This document shows positions 42,952 to 50,443 of a DNA stretch of 64,000 nt, in pieces. The notes below the pieces were generated by a model. The model was given only the letters and a program-made list of their open reading frames with translations. It did not search any database and was not told the DNA's origin. The stretch spans positions 1,240,001-1,304,000 of the forward strand of contig NZ_CP101458.1 of NCBI RefSeq assembly GCF_024362525.1, given 5' to 3'. Origin of the DNA: Natrononativus amylolyticus (lineage in GTDB: Archaea; Halobacteriota; Halobacteria; Halobacteriales; Natrialbaceae). Made by a program: the position numbers and the translations under genes. Numbering within the stretch: the first letter of the stretch is position 1; each line of letters begins with the position of its first letter.

Positions 42952-43965
42952 ATGTTCGAGAGACACGAGCCAGAGGTGTATCGTGCGGTGGCCGGTGCGG
43001 TCGTCCTCGTACTCGCGAGCATCGCTGCGACGGGGTTCCTCGCGGGACCCGCGGCGGCGAGTACGCTGGACGCACCCGCCACGTACGCGAGTGTCGCCGA
43101 CCAGAACGTAACGATCGAAGACGAGTACGTGGAGCCGGTTCCCGAACGTGGCGACACCTACTTCGAGGCCGAAGATCCGGACGGCAACTGGATCAGCTAC
43201 ATCAATCCGCGCGACCGCTACCGGAGCCCGTACCTCGGGGACGGCTCCGGGAAGATCTGTGTCACCCTGCTGAACGAGGCCGGAGAGCACGTGGTCGGCG
43301 AGAGCGTGCCGAACACGACGGCGACGGTACCGACCGGCGACTCCCTCGAGTGGCACCCCGACGCCGATCCGATGGTCGTCGAGTTCCCGCTCACAGAACA
43401 CTACGACCGGCCGCTGGACGCCGACCAGTTCGGTACCACGTCGGATCTCCCGCAGGGCGACGGCTACCTCGACTCTCACTGTATCGAGATCCACGGCCTG
43501 CCCGAGGACGAAACCGTCGAGTACGGCGAGGTAGAGATCGACGGCGAGTACGCCGACTGGATCGAGGTCGTCGGCTACATCCAGGTGGAAAACGAGGCGT
43601 GGGACACCGACGTCGATCCGATCGCGGACGCGGTCCCCTACGAGGAAGCCGGCGGCTGGACCTACCACCCCGACGGCTCACACGGACAGGTCGTGATCGT
43701 GCTCCAGCTCGACCCACCCGAGGACGCCTACCCCGACACGACCGAGACCGACGACGACGCCGAAGGCGACGACGAGGCGGGAACCGACGACGAAACGGGA
43801 GCTGACGACACCGAGAGCGGCGACGGCGACGACGAGCAGGTACGGAGCGACGACGCCGGAGCGGACGACGCGACCGGCTCGGGAGCCGACCGCTCGCCAG
43901 GATTCGGCGTCGTCCTCGCGCTCGTCGCACTCGGCGGCGGCGCGCTCCTGCGAGCGCGCCGGTGA
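42952..43965 (+). CDS. PGF-CTERM surface protein
   Basis: The 337-residue protein starts at ATG 42952 with an N-terminal signal (about 10-38, ending GPAAAS). A polar beta-rich body has Cys pairs at about 103 and 178, and then a 60-residue Asp/Glu/Thr stalk. It ends SPGFGVVLALVALGGGALLRARR, a PGF motif, hydrophobic segment and basic tail typical of archaeosortase (ArtA) substrates. It would be lipid-anchored to the outer membrane face after processing. The body domain is not recognised. Confidence 0.85.
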   Translation: MFERHEPEVYRAVAGAVVLVLASIAATGFLAGPAAASTLDAPATYASVADQNVTIEDEYVEPVPERGDTYFEAEDPDGNWISYINPRDRYRSPYLGDGSGKICVTLLNEAGEHVVGESVPNTTATVPTGDSLEWHPDADPMVVEFPLTEHYDRPLDADQFGTTSDLPQGDGYLDSHCIEIHGLPEDETVEYGEVEIDGEYADWIEVVGYIQVENEAWDTDVDPIADAVPYEEAGGWTYHPDGSHGQVVIVLQLDPPEDAYPDTTETDDDAEGDDEAGTDDETGADDTESGDGDDEQVRSDDAGADDATGSGADRSPGFGVVLALVALGGGALLRARR

Positions 43966-43977
43966 GCCCGCTCGAGG

Positions 43978-44367
43978 TTACTCCGATCCGGCGTCGCGAT
44001 CCGCGGACTCGCCGGTCGAGATGTCGATGTGGTGGGGCTCCTCCCGGTCGGGCGTTCGCCCGCCGCCGCCGAGCGGAATTTTCGTCTGAATGCTGCTCGC
44101 GACGGACTCGACGCGATCCAGCAGCGTTTTGACCTCCTCGGCGAACTCGTCGACGGTCCGTTCGACGTGATACACCCGCTGGGCGGGGATGCGACGGACG
44201 ATGTCGCGACCCTGCTCGTCGGTTCCGGTCTTGACGATCCAGTGGTCCTGGAAGTAGGCGACGTGCTCGTTTGGCACCGTCTTCTCCGCCGTCTCCCCGT
44301 CGGGGGTTTCGTAGACGATCGTCGCCTCACCGATGTCCTCCTCGAGTTCGTAGTCTTCGTCGACCAT
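43978..44367 (-). CDS. Conserved haloarchaeal acidic protein
   Basis: The 129-residue protein from ATG 44367 (MVDEDYELEEDIGEATIVYE) is acidic and soluble. An N-terminal beta-rich part (TVPNEHVAYFQDHWIVKTG, about 30-48) precedes a helical stretch (VDEFAEEVKTLLDRVESVASSI, about 72-93) and a Gly/Pro tail. It converges with the PGF-CTERM gene, and the two stops are 12 bp apart. No domain recognised. Confidence 0.65.
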   Translation of the reverse strand: MVDEDYELEEDIGEATIVYETPDGETAEKTVPNEHVAYFQDHWIVKTGTDEQGRDIVRRIPAQRVYHVERTVDEFAEEVKTLLDRVESVASSIQTKIPLGGGGRTPDREEPHHIDISTGESADRDAGSE

Positions 44368-44479
44368 GTGACATGGTAGCCGGCCAGCGCAGGTATTCCC
44401 TCTGCTTGCCTATCGAAACGCCGCCGCGACGGCTGTGCGACACCTGACTCGCCGCTGGGTCGTCCCGGCGGGTAGTCGA

Positions 44480-44689
44480 TCACTCCGGTTCCCGCCACGT
44501 CGCCGTCGCAGTGACGCGGTCCTCGTCGACGTCGATCTCGCGCTTGTCGGCGGACGCGCCGAGTACCTCCTCGAGGGCCGCCCAGTCGACGTACGCGAAC
44601 TCGAGGGCGTCGTCCTCGAACGTAACCCCGTCGTTGGCTGTGACCTCGCCGTACCGTTTGGTGAGGTCCTCGAGGTGGAGGGTAGCCAT
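44480..44689 (-). CDS. Small protein whose first 24 residues resemble the start of an ABC ATPase
   Basis: The 69-residue protein begins MATLHLEDLTKRYGEVTAND, very like the beta-strand start of ABC transporter ATPases (LxxLTKRYGxVxAxD). The following sequence, AYVDWAALEEVLGASADKRE, is unrelated and lacks any Walker A. The remainder is acidic. It may be a remnant fused by deletion to other sequence, or a small conserved protein with a chance similarity. It has a plausible ATG and stop, and a promoter-size gap upstream. Confidence 0.55.
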   Translation of the reverse strand: MATLHLEDLTKRYGEVTANDGVTFEDDALEFAYVDWAALEEVLGASADKREIDVDEDRVTATATWREPE

Positions 44690-44882
44690 ACTCCGCGTAC
44701 GAGAACCGGCAGTTGAAATCGGGGGACGGTCTCATCCCGTAATCGACTGCTGCGGTCGCCGACGAACCGGGTGCCGAGAACCGCGACCGTCTCGCCCCTC
44801 GACACGGTTGAATCAACCTGAAGTTGGCAGGCAGGGTTGCCGTCGCAGACGCTCGCTCGTGGAGGAGAAACGAAGTGTCAAA

Positions 44883-44954
44883 AGCCTAGGCCGGGATTTG
44901 AACCCGGGCTCTCGTCCTTACCAAGGACGCGCTTTACCGCTAAGCTACCCAGGC
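44883..44954 (-). tRNA. tRNA-Thr(GGT)
   Basis: Read on the minus strand, acceptor GCCTGGG pairs with CCTAGGC (one mispair). The D arm is TAGCTTAGCGGTAAAGC. Anticodon stem CGTCC/GGACG encloses TTGGTAA (anticodon GGT), and the T arm is CCGGG-TTCAAAT-CCCGG with a 3' T discriminator. No intron is seen. It decodes ACC/ACU. Confidence 0.96.
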
Positions 44955-45041
44955 AGGCATGCTGTGATTGCCGCGAGTTGTCTTTATGGGTTTCGATTCC
45001 CGTCAGCGCGTGGGCCGGTGTGTCGTGGCGCCGTCTGCGAT

Positions 45042-45737
45042 CTACGGGTCGGTCGCCGAGGTCGCCTTGTCCGTCGGTATCCCATCACCCGGTGGCGTGG
45101 TCGTGTCGGTCGGCTCGAGCGCGGGCAGACACTCAGACGCGGGCGGAAAACCGGTGCCGACGGCATCGGCGATCTCGTTCGCCGTCGCGACCAGCGCGGG
45201 CGTCGGCGTCGAACCGACTGCGGCCGTGCCGGCGAGGACGGCGAGTTCGAGGACGTCGCGCTCGAGGTTCGCGTCCAGCGCGGCGCGGTCGGCGTCGGGT
45301 TGCTCGCGGAGCGTCTGGTCGCGACCGAACGCCTGGACGGTTCGGACGGCCTTGCCGGCGGCGTCGGTTCGAGCGAGGAGGTAGAAACCACGGGCGACCA
45401 GGATGTCCGCGGCGAGGATCTCGAGGTCGGCGTCGGCGGCTGCCGCCTCGTCGTCGCGGGCCCACGGCTCGTCGTGAGAGAGCGTCCGCGTCAGGCGCAG
45501 CCCCTCGTAAATCAGCTGAACGCCCGCCGCGTGGTGGGCGATCCCCTCGAGATCGCCTCCGGTGGCGTCGGTTGCGCTCTCACCGTCGCGGACGGCTGCT
45601 GCACTCTCGAGGACGAGTACACCGGGAGCCATCGAGGCGCCGTCGAGGGTAGCGGTAATGACGTCGTGCAGGTGCGGCGGATCGACGTCCGCGACGGCGT
45701 CGCGGGCGGCGCGCCGACAACAGTCGGCCCTGTCCAT
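45042..45737 (-). CDS. Conserved haloarchaeal protein (DUF7114-like)
   Basis: From ATG 45737 the protein has 231 residues, helical and Ala-rich. It starts MDRADCCRRAARDAVADVDP and includes GIAHHAAGVQLIYEGLRLTRTL (about 65-86), the most characteristic segment. The C-terminal third is rich in Pro/Thr/Asp. From memory it matches haloarchaeal DUF7114, which recalls a polyprenyl-synthase-like all-helical fold, though the DDxxD motifs are absent. It diverges from the enoyl-CoA hydratase-like gene across 60 bp. Confidence 0.65.
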   Translation of the reverse strand: MDRADCCRRAARDAVADVDPPHLHDVITATLDGASMAPGVLVLESAAAVRDGESATDATGGDLEGIAHHAAGVQLIYEGLRLTRTLSHDEPWARDDEAAAADADLEILAADILVARGFYLLARTDAAGKAVRTVQAFGRDQTLREQPDADRAALDANLERDVLELAVLAGTAAVGSTPTPALVATANEIADAVGTGFPPASECLPALEPTDTTTPPGDGIPTDKATSATDP

Positions 45738-45797
45738 CAATGGACGGTTACGGTGGGGGAGCCAAAGACCTTTGGAAACGCCGAGAGCACTCGGGAC

Positions 45798-46496
45798 ATG
45801 ATCGAACAGGAGGCGAGCGCGGACCTCCGGACGCTGAGGATCGACCGGCCGGCGGCCAGAAACGCGCTGACGACGGACGGACTGCGCGCGCTCGAGGCCG
45901 CCGTCGAAAAGGCGACCGAGCCGGTTCTCCTGCTGGAGGGGACCGGACCCGCCTTCTGTGCCGGCGCGGACCTCGACGAGGTCGCCGGATTGGACGCCGA
46001 CGGCGCGGCGGCGTTCGCGAAGCGAGGACAGCGGGTCGCGCGGGCGCTCGAGCGCTATCCGGGCGTCGTCGTCGCCGGGATCGACGGGGCGGCACGGGGC
46101 GGCGGCCTCGAGCTCGCGCTGGCCTGTGACGTCCGCGTCGCGACGCCGCGTTCGACGTTCGGCGAACCCGGCGTCACGTTCGGACTGTTCGGCGCCTGGG
46201 GTGGGACCGTGCGGCTGCCGCGAGTGCTCGGCGAGGGTGACGCCCTCGAGTTCGCCCTCTCCGGGCGGGTCGTCGACGCCGCAGAAGCGCGTCGGATGGG
46301 GCTCGTTTCGCGGATCGTCGACGAACCACGGCGCGTCGCCGAGGAAATCGCCGGGAACGCGACGGACGCGCTCGAGGTACTGAAACGGCGGCTGCGCGAC
46401 GATCGCGACCGGGAGAGCCAGGAGCGCCTCGAGGCCGAGGCGTTCGCCGAGTTGGTCGTGGCCCACGCCGACGACGTCGCTGCACGGCGCGAGTAG
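45798..46496 (+). CDS. Enoyl-CoA hydratase/isomerase family protein
   Basis: From ATG 45798 the protein has 232 residues, slightly short for the crotonase fold. The CoA-binding GTGPAFCAGADLDEV (about 49-63) and oxyanion-hole segment GAARGGGLELALACDVRVA (about 98-116) are present. The FGEPGVTFGLFGAWGGTVRLPR segment (about 121-142) follows, but the usual catalytic Glu pair is only partly evident (E123). A shortened N-terminus (LRIDRPAARNAL) is typical of some haloarchaeal paralogues. The substrate is unknown; no other beta-oxidation genes are nearby. Confidence 0.85.
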   Translation: MIEQEASADLRTLRIDRPAARNALTTDGLRALEAAVEKATEPVLLLEGTGPAFCAGADLDEVAGLDADGAAAFAKRGQRVARALERYPGVVVAGIDGAARGGGLELALACDVRVATPRSTFGEPGVTFGLFGAWGGTVRLPRVLGEGDALEFALSGRVVDAAEARRMGLVSRIVDEPRRVAEEIAGNATDALEVLKRRLRDDRDRESQERLEAEAFAELVVAHADDVAARRE

Positions 46497-46565
46497 CTGT
46501 CCGAGACGTAGAACACGAATCGTGTCAACACGAAATCCATATATTACAATAACGTAGGGAACGGT

Positions 46566-46754
46566 ATGCCTCTCCCAGGGTTCCCCGGTGGAATGGAAGC
46601 GTTACTCGTACTCCTGATTACCGTCCCGGTCGGTCTCGGCGCGATCGGCGGGCTGCTGTACCTCGTCACCGAGCGGCTGCAAGACAGTCGCGAGGATATC
46701 GACGCGCTCGAGTCCCGCATCGACACCCTGGAGCGGCGACTCGAGGAAAGCTAA
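46566..46754 (+). CDS. Small membrane protein with coiled-coil tail
   Basis: The 62-residue protein has one hydrophobic helix (about 10-34, MEALLVLLITVPVGLGAIGG). A heptad-like charged tail (DSREDIDALESRIDTLERRL, about 40-59) predicts a cytoplasmic coiled coil, probably oligomerising. An AT-rich upstream (46535-46550) fits a promoter. It converges with nadE, with 7 bp between stops. Unknown function. Confidence 0.65.
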   Translation: MPLPGFPGGMEALLVLLITVPVGLGAIGGLLYLVTERLQDSREDIDALESRIDTLERRLEES

Positions 46755-46761
46755 AGCTGGG

Positions 46762-47556
46762 TCAGGAGAGTGGCTCCGGTTCCGGCGGAGCGTCGCGCTT
46801 GTGGGCGCTCGACTCGTACATGCCGCGGACGGCCGCTACGGTTTCCTCGTCGACCTCGAGCAACCGGCACGTCGCGGCGACCGAGAGCGGGCCGTCGATG
46901 TGGGTCGCGAGGACCGAATCGAGGGTGTCGTAGTCCATTCCCATCTCCGTCTCGTCGGTCTGGTCGTCCCAGAGTTCCGCCGTCGGCGTCTTCTCCACGA
47001 GGTCGTCGGGAACGCCCACGTGACGGGCGAGCTGACGGACCTGCTGCTTGTAGAGGTTTCCGATCGGGTGGCAGTCGACGGCGCCGTCGCCGTACTTCGT
47101 GAAGTAGCCGACGGCGGCCTCGCTGCGGTTGCCAGTTCCCAGCACGAGGCGGCTCTCGTGGTTTGCGACGAGGTAGTTGAGCACGCCGCGAACCCGCGCC
47201 CGGGCGTTGCCGACCGCGAGGTGATCCCCTTCGGCTTCGGGGTAGGCCTCGAGCAGCGCGTCGACCATCGGTTCGACCTCGATGACGTCGAACGGCATCT
47301 CGAGGCGGCGGGCGACGCGTTCTGCGTCGCTCATGTTGGCCGCAGCGCTGACTCGAGCCGGGAGGACGAGGCCGCGGACGTTCTCGGCGCCGAGGGCTTC
47401 GACGGCCAAATGAGCGACGAGAGTGCTGTCGATCCCCCCGGAGAGGCCGAGAACGGCGCCGTCGGCGCCCGCGGCGTCGGTCCGCTCGCGGATGAAGTCC
47501 GTGATGTGCTCGCGGTGCAAGTCGAGTTCCGCGTCCGAAAAGCGAAGATCGAGCAT
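46762..47556 (-). CDS. nadE: NAD(+) synthase, ammonia-dependent type
   Basis: The 264-residue protein has the PP-loop ATP pyrophosphatase motif GLSGGIDSTLVAHLAVEAL (about 38-56). The NAD-synthase landmark GTGNRSEAAVGYFTKYGDGAVD (about 141-162) and NLYKQQVRQLARHVGVPDDL (about 167-186) follow. No glutaminase domain is present, so ammonia is the likely nitrogen source. It converts deamido-NAD to NAD. ATG 47556 gives a family-length product. Confidence 0.95.
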   Translation of the reverse strand: MLDLRFSDAELDLHREHITDFIRERTDAAGADGAVLGLSGGIDSTLVAHLAVEALGAENVRGLVLPARVSAAANMSDAERVARRLEMPFDVIEVEPMVDALLEAYPEAEGDHLAVGNARARVRGVLNYLVANHESRLVLGTGNRSEAAVGYFTKYGDGAVDCHPIGNLYKQQVRQLARHVGVPDDLVEKTPTAELWDDQTDETEMGMDYDTLDSVLATHIDGPLSVAATCRLLEVDEETVAAVRGMYESSAHKRDAPPEPEPLS

Positions 47557-47703
47557 CGTCGGTCACTAAACCCGGTATCTCCATATAGGCTCGCCCGGCG
47601 GCGAAAAAATGGACGCTCGTCGGGTTTACCGCGCGGCCTCGAGCCGTGCCGGAGCGCTACGTTCAAGTCCCGGCAGCGGAAAGATAGAGTGCGAACGAAG
47701 TGA

Positions 47704-47739
47704 GCGCCGGTGGTCTAGTGGCAGGACATGAGCTTCCCA
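47704..47739 (+). pseudogene. 5' half of a split tRNA-Gly(CCC)
   Basis: GCGCCGG TG GTCTAGTGGCAGGAC A TGAGC TTCCCA forms acceptor strand, D arm, anticodon 5' stem and loop up to position 37. It then stops being a tRNA. The 3' half, starting exactly at position 38, lies at 48917-48951. Together the halves give a canonical 71-nt tRNA with anticodon CCC. Confidence 0.85.
47729..47739 (+). repeat. Left junction repeat TGAGCTTCCCA
   Basis: Eleven bases inside the tRNA-Gly anticodon arm, matching TGAGTTTCCCA at 48906-48916 with one C/T difference. This is a candidate attachment core or duplicated target. Confidence 0.75.
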
Positions 47740-47904
47740 CCCTCTCCGAAGGGGTTCACGGAGGGTCGAATTGAGTTTACAAGCCTCTGCTCCCAAATAC
47801 GATCAAGTTCCTGTAGGAGAGCGTCAGACGGCTCTCAATCGTATGGGCTGATCACTAAGGCGGAGCGCTTATCACCGTCCAACGGAAACGCAATTTTGCC
47901 GAGA

Positions 47905-47975
47905 GCGCGGTTGGTCTAATGGCAAGACAGTTGCCTCCCACGCAACTAATCCGGGTTCGACTCCCGGATCGCGCA
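47905..47975 (+). tRNA. tRNA-Gly(CCC), intact, within the insertion
   Basis: A complete 71-nt cloverleaf. Acceptor GCGCGGT pairs with ATCGCGC, discriminator A. The D arm is GTCTAATGGCAAGAC. Anticodon stem GTTGC/GCAAC encloses CTCCCAC (anticodon CCC), and the T arm is CCGGG-TTCGACT-CCCGG. It has the same anticodon as the split gene but a different anticodon stem, so it lacks the full TGAGYTTCCCA target and can replace the lost tRNA. Confidence 0.95.
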
Positions 47976-48297
47976 CTTCTTGATCAGTTCTTCGAGAGCG
48001 CGCCAGTGTGGAGCGTGAGCCGTTCCGGTGATGCGCCCCCGCCTTCTTGCGTAATTGCTCAAAGAGCAGTGAACTTCCTCAGAGAACGCCGTGGAGTGGT
48101 ATCTTCGGGACACAACTGCGGTCAACGCCTTCGGAATCGGGTTCCGCAGTGAGCTTTCAGTCGGGAACGGGGAGCCGCGCAAGCCGGGTTGAGTCGATCA
48201 CGGCCACACTCCCCGCCTTCACGAACGACCGATTGTTCGGGAGAAGACAAACTCACGTCCGGAGGACATTTGGGAAATAGTCACAAACGACTCCAGT

Positions 48298-48758
48298 ATG
48301 GCAACGGTCTACACGGAAGCGGATTGTATAGCTTCTCTTCGAGAGGCGACTCGAGAGGTAGGCAAATCTCCTACTCAGGCAGAATATAGAGGGCTTGATT
48401 TTTCGCCGTGCGTGACCCATATTTGCGACATTGCAGGTGGATGGAATGATGCGAAGAAGGCCGCAGACATTGAGACGTACGATCAAGTGGGAGAAGCGTA
48501 CGACCACGTACCGCTCTATCCGGACTCAAGCGGCTATGAGCGGTGGTACATACGTACGAAGGGGAACAACACGAAGTTAGCGTCCATCGGCTCCTTGCGG
48601 TCGTTGAGTTCGGTATGGACGCAGTGAAGGATAAGCAAATACATCACGAAAAGCCGATCCCGTGGCTCAATACTCCCGACAATATCATAGCGCTGACTAA
48701 GCGACAATACCTTGCGCTACATATTCTCATGGAGGATTTTGACGTGACGCTCGAGTAA
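48298..48758 (+). pseudogene. HNH homing-endonuclease-like gene, frameshifted
   Basis: ATG 48298 starts a frame with a homing-endonuclease-associated repeat: GKSPTQAEYRGLDFSPCVTH then IAGGWNDAKKAADIE (about 22-58). Near 48550 the sense moves to the -1 frame, where EGEQHEVSVHRLLAVVEFGM is followed by DKQIHHEKPIPWLNTPDNII and ALH, a clear HNH core. It ends at the stop 48756-48758. One missing base between 48549 and 48556 restores a protein of about 153 residues. The family cuts DNA for intron or element homing. Here it appears inactive, unless frameshifting is programmed. Confidence 0.8.
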
Positions 48759-48905
48759 TAGTTAGAACAATGAGCGCATGGCTATCCGTCGTGGGTTTTG
48801 AAGTTCGTTAATCGTAGGGACGGATAGGGGACAAAATGAACGCGCTCAATTCCGGTCTATGGTACGGCAGAGTTGCCGTAGGCATTGCTGAGCGCGGAGC
48901 GCACC

Positions 48906-48916
48906 TGAGTTTCCCA
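48906..48916 (+). repeat. Right junction repeat TGAGTTTCCCA
   Basis: Matches the left repeat at 10 of 11 bases and directly precedes position 38 of the tRNA 3' half. Confidence 0.75.
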
Positions 48917-48951
48917 AGCTCATAGCCCGGGTTCGACTCCCGGTCGGCGCA
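48917..48951 (+). pseudogene. 3' half of the split tRNA-Gly(CCC)
   Basis: A GCTCA TAGC CCGGG TTCGACT CCCGG TCGGCGC A: anticodon 3' stem, variable loop, T arm and acceptor strand. GCTCA pairs with TGAGC of the left half at 47729-47733. The acceptor TCGGCGC pairs with GCGCCGG at 47704-47710 with one G-T pair. Without splicing or recombination it cannot make a tRNA. Confidence 0.85.
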
Positions 48952-49156
48952 TTGTCATCGTCTTGGGGTGACGTCGGCGACGAGCCAGGGCGACGGACGG
49001 TCGGTCGTTTTCGTCTCCGCACACGACGCTGCAACGAGGGTGACGTCCAGTTTTATTCCCAATAGTACATATTTACGTTATATCGATTACTTATAGCCAC
49101 AATTAGGACAGGTGAACGGATACAGTCATCCTATCCTGACTATCGTCTTGATTGAG

Positions 49157-50323
49157 ATGACACGCTGTTCGACACGCCGTCGGTTCCTCGCGACCGTCGG
49201 AGCCGCGACGGCTGCAGCATCGTTCCCCGCGGTCGGCACTGCAACCGCTCGTTCGCGACAGAGCGACGGTGCCGTGGTGTTCGTCTACGACGACGGCCCG
49301 ATCGAAGACTACACCCAGGCGTTTCCCGCCCACCAGGCCTTCGACGCCCCCGCCAGCACCGGCATCGTCACCGAGTGGATCGGCCGCGAGGACTTCATGG
49401 GCACCGACTGGATGGACCTCGAGCACCTCCGAGAACTCGAGGACGCCGGCTGGGAGATCCTCTCACACACCACCGAACACACCGCCCTGGGAACTTTCGC
49501 GCTCACGGCCGACGTCGAGCCATCCGACCGCCGCATCCACGTCGAGCGGAACCGCCACGGGTACTACCGCGGGAAGGACCTCGAGATCACCGACGGCGAT
49601 CATACCGTCCGGCGCACGGTCGTCGACTACGGCACCGACGACGTCGGCCAGTACATCGACCTCGACGAGCCGCTCGAGCGGGCGTTCGCCGCCGAGGAGA
49701 CCGTCGAGCGCTACCCCGCAGACCACATGGAGGAGTTCCTCCTCGAATCCAGACGCGAACTCGAGTCCTACGGCTTCGACGTCGACGGCATCCTCTGTCC
49801 GTACGACAGCTGCGACGACTGGACGCGGAAGTTCGTCCGCCAGTACTACGAGACCAACGCCAACGCCAACCACGGCTCGCCCGTCAACGATCCCGGCGAC
49901 TACGACCCTCACGAGACGAACCGCGACTACTTCATCGAGTTCACCACCCGCGAGGCCGTCAAAGCCGACCTCGACGAGATCGCCGCACGGGACGCCCTCG
50001 GCGTCATCGGCGCCCACACCTTCAAAGAGGAGGTGACTGAAGACCGCATCTACGAGACCCTCCAGTGGGTCGACGACCGCGGCCTCGAGGTCCTCACCCT
50101 CCGGGAGGCCGCCGAACGCTTCGGCGGGCAGAGCGAGGCCGACGAGAGCCGAGAGCGACGGTCCATCGGCTCCTCGCGACCCGGAGCCGTCCCCAGCCCG
50201 CGATCGGAGTCGGCGCTGCCGTCGGCCCGGAGCTCTTCACCCCGCTGGCGATGGTTCACCGGTACGGCCGACGTCGCGACCTGGCCGATGCGATTCTACT
50301 CGGGACTGTTCCGGCGCTGGTAG
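49157..50323 (+). CDS. Tat-exported polysaccharide deacetylase-family protein, copy 1
   Basis: From ATG 49157 the protein has 388 residues, starting MTRCSTRRRFLATVGAATAA, a Tat signal. The deacetylase (NodB-like) fold starts with VVFVYDDGPIEDY (about 39-51), whose DD pair supplies the metal Asp. SHTTEHTALGTF (about 100-111) supplies the His ligands. Residues 38-325 are nearly identical to copy 2. The final 60 residues are unique, basic and Ser/Pro-rich, unlike copy 2. A TATA-like CTTATAG lies at 49090-49096. It may trim acetyl groups from extracellular polysaccharide; activity is inferred. Confidence 0.85.
   Translation: MTRCSTRRRFLATVGAATAAASFPAVGTATARSRQSDGAVVFVYDDGPIEDYTQAFPAHQAFDAPASTGIVTEWIGREDFMGTDWMDLEHLRELEDAGWEILSHTTEHTALGTFALTADVEPSDRRIHVERNRHGYYRGKDLEITDGDHTVRRTVVDYGTDDVGQYIDLDEPLERAFAAEETVERYPADHMEEFLLESRRELESYGFDVDGILCPYDSCDDWTRKFVRQYYETNANANHGSPVNDPGDYDPHETNRDYFIEFTTREAVKADLDEIAARDALGVIGAHTFKEEVTEDRIYETLQWVDDRGLEVLTLREAAERFGGQSEADESRERRSIGSSRPGAVPSPRSESALPSARSSSPRWRWFTGTADVATWPMRFYSGLFRRW
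49268..50130 (+). repeat. Direct repeat unit A (about 0.86 kb), duplicated at 50543
   Basis: Nearly identical DNA at a constant offset of 1,275 bp, covering the mature deacetylase domain but not the signal peptide or tail. Recent tandem duplication or gene conversion. Confidence 0.9.
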
Positions 50324-50443
50324 GCGGGGACGGCCGGAACAGGGCGGTTAAGCCACCCACAAGCGAGGTTACGTCGACGCCAATCGGTCGTTATATTGGC
50401 GATAAGTAAATGATTTGGTAAAAATCTTTCATATGCAATAGTC

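Larger units (their letters stand above)
47740..48916. mobile_element. 1,177-bp insertion in a tRNA-Gly anticodon loop carrying its own tRNA-Gly and an HNH gene
   Basis: The insert lies precisely between tRNA positions 37 and 38. It contains an imperfect hairpin at its left end (CCCTCTCCG ... CGGAGGG, 47740-47765), an intact tRNA-Gly(CCC), a 322-bp stretch without genes (47976-48297) and a frameshifted HNH gene. No integrase, transposase or terminal inverted repeat is seen. The site matches that of canonical archaeal tRNA introns. However, I could not pair the junctions into a bulge-helix-bulge, and its 3' end repeats the exon rather than complementing it. Confidence 0.75.

Noticed and set aside
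47740-48916. Bulge-helix-bulge tRNA intron
   Set aside because: The position fits, but the 3' junction repeats the exon and the exon-intron ends do not pair into the required helix; kept as an insertion with the intron as an alternative.
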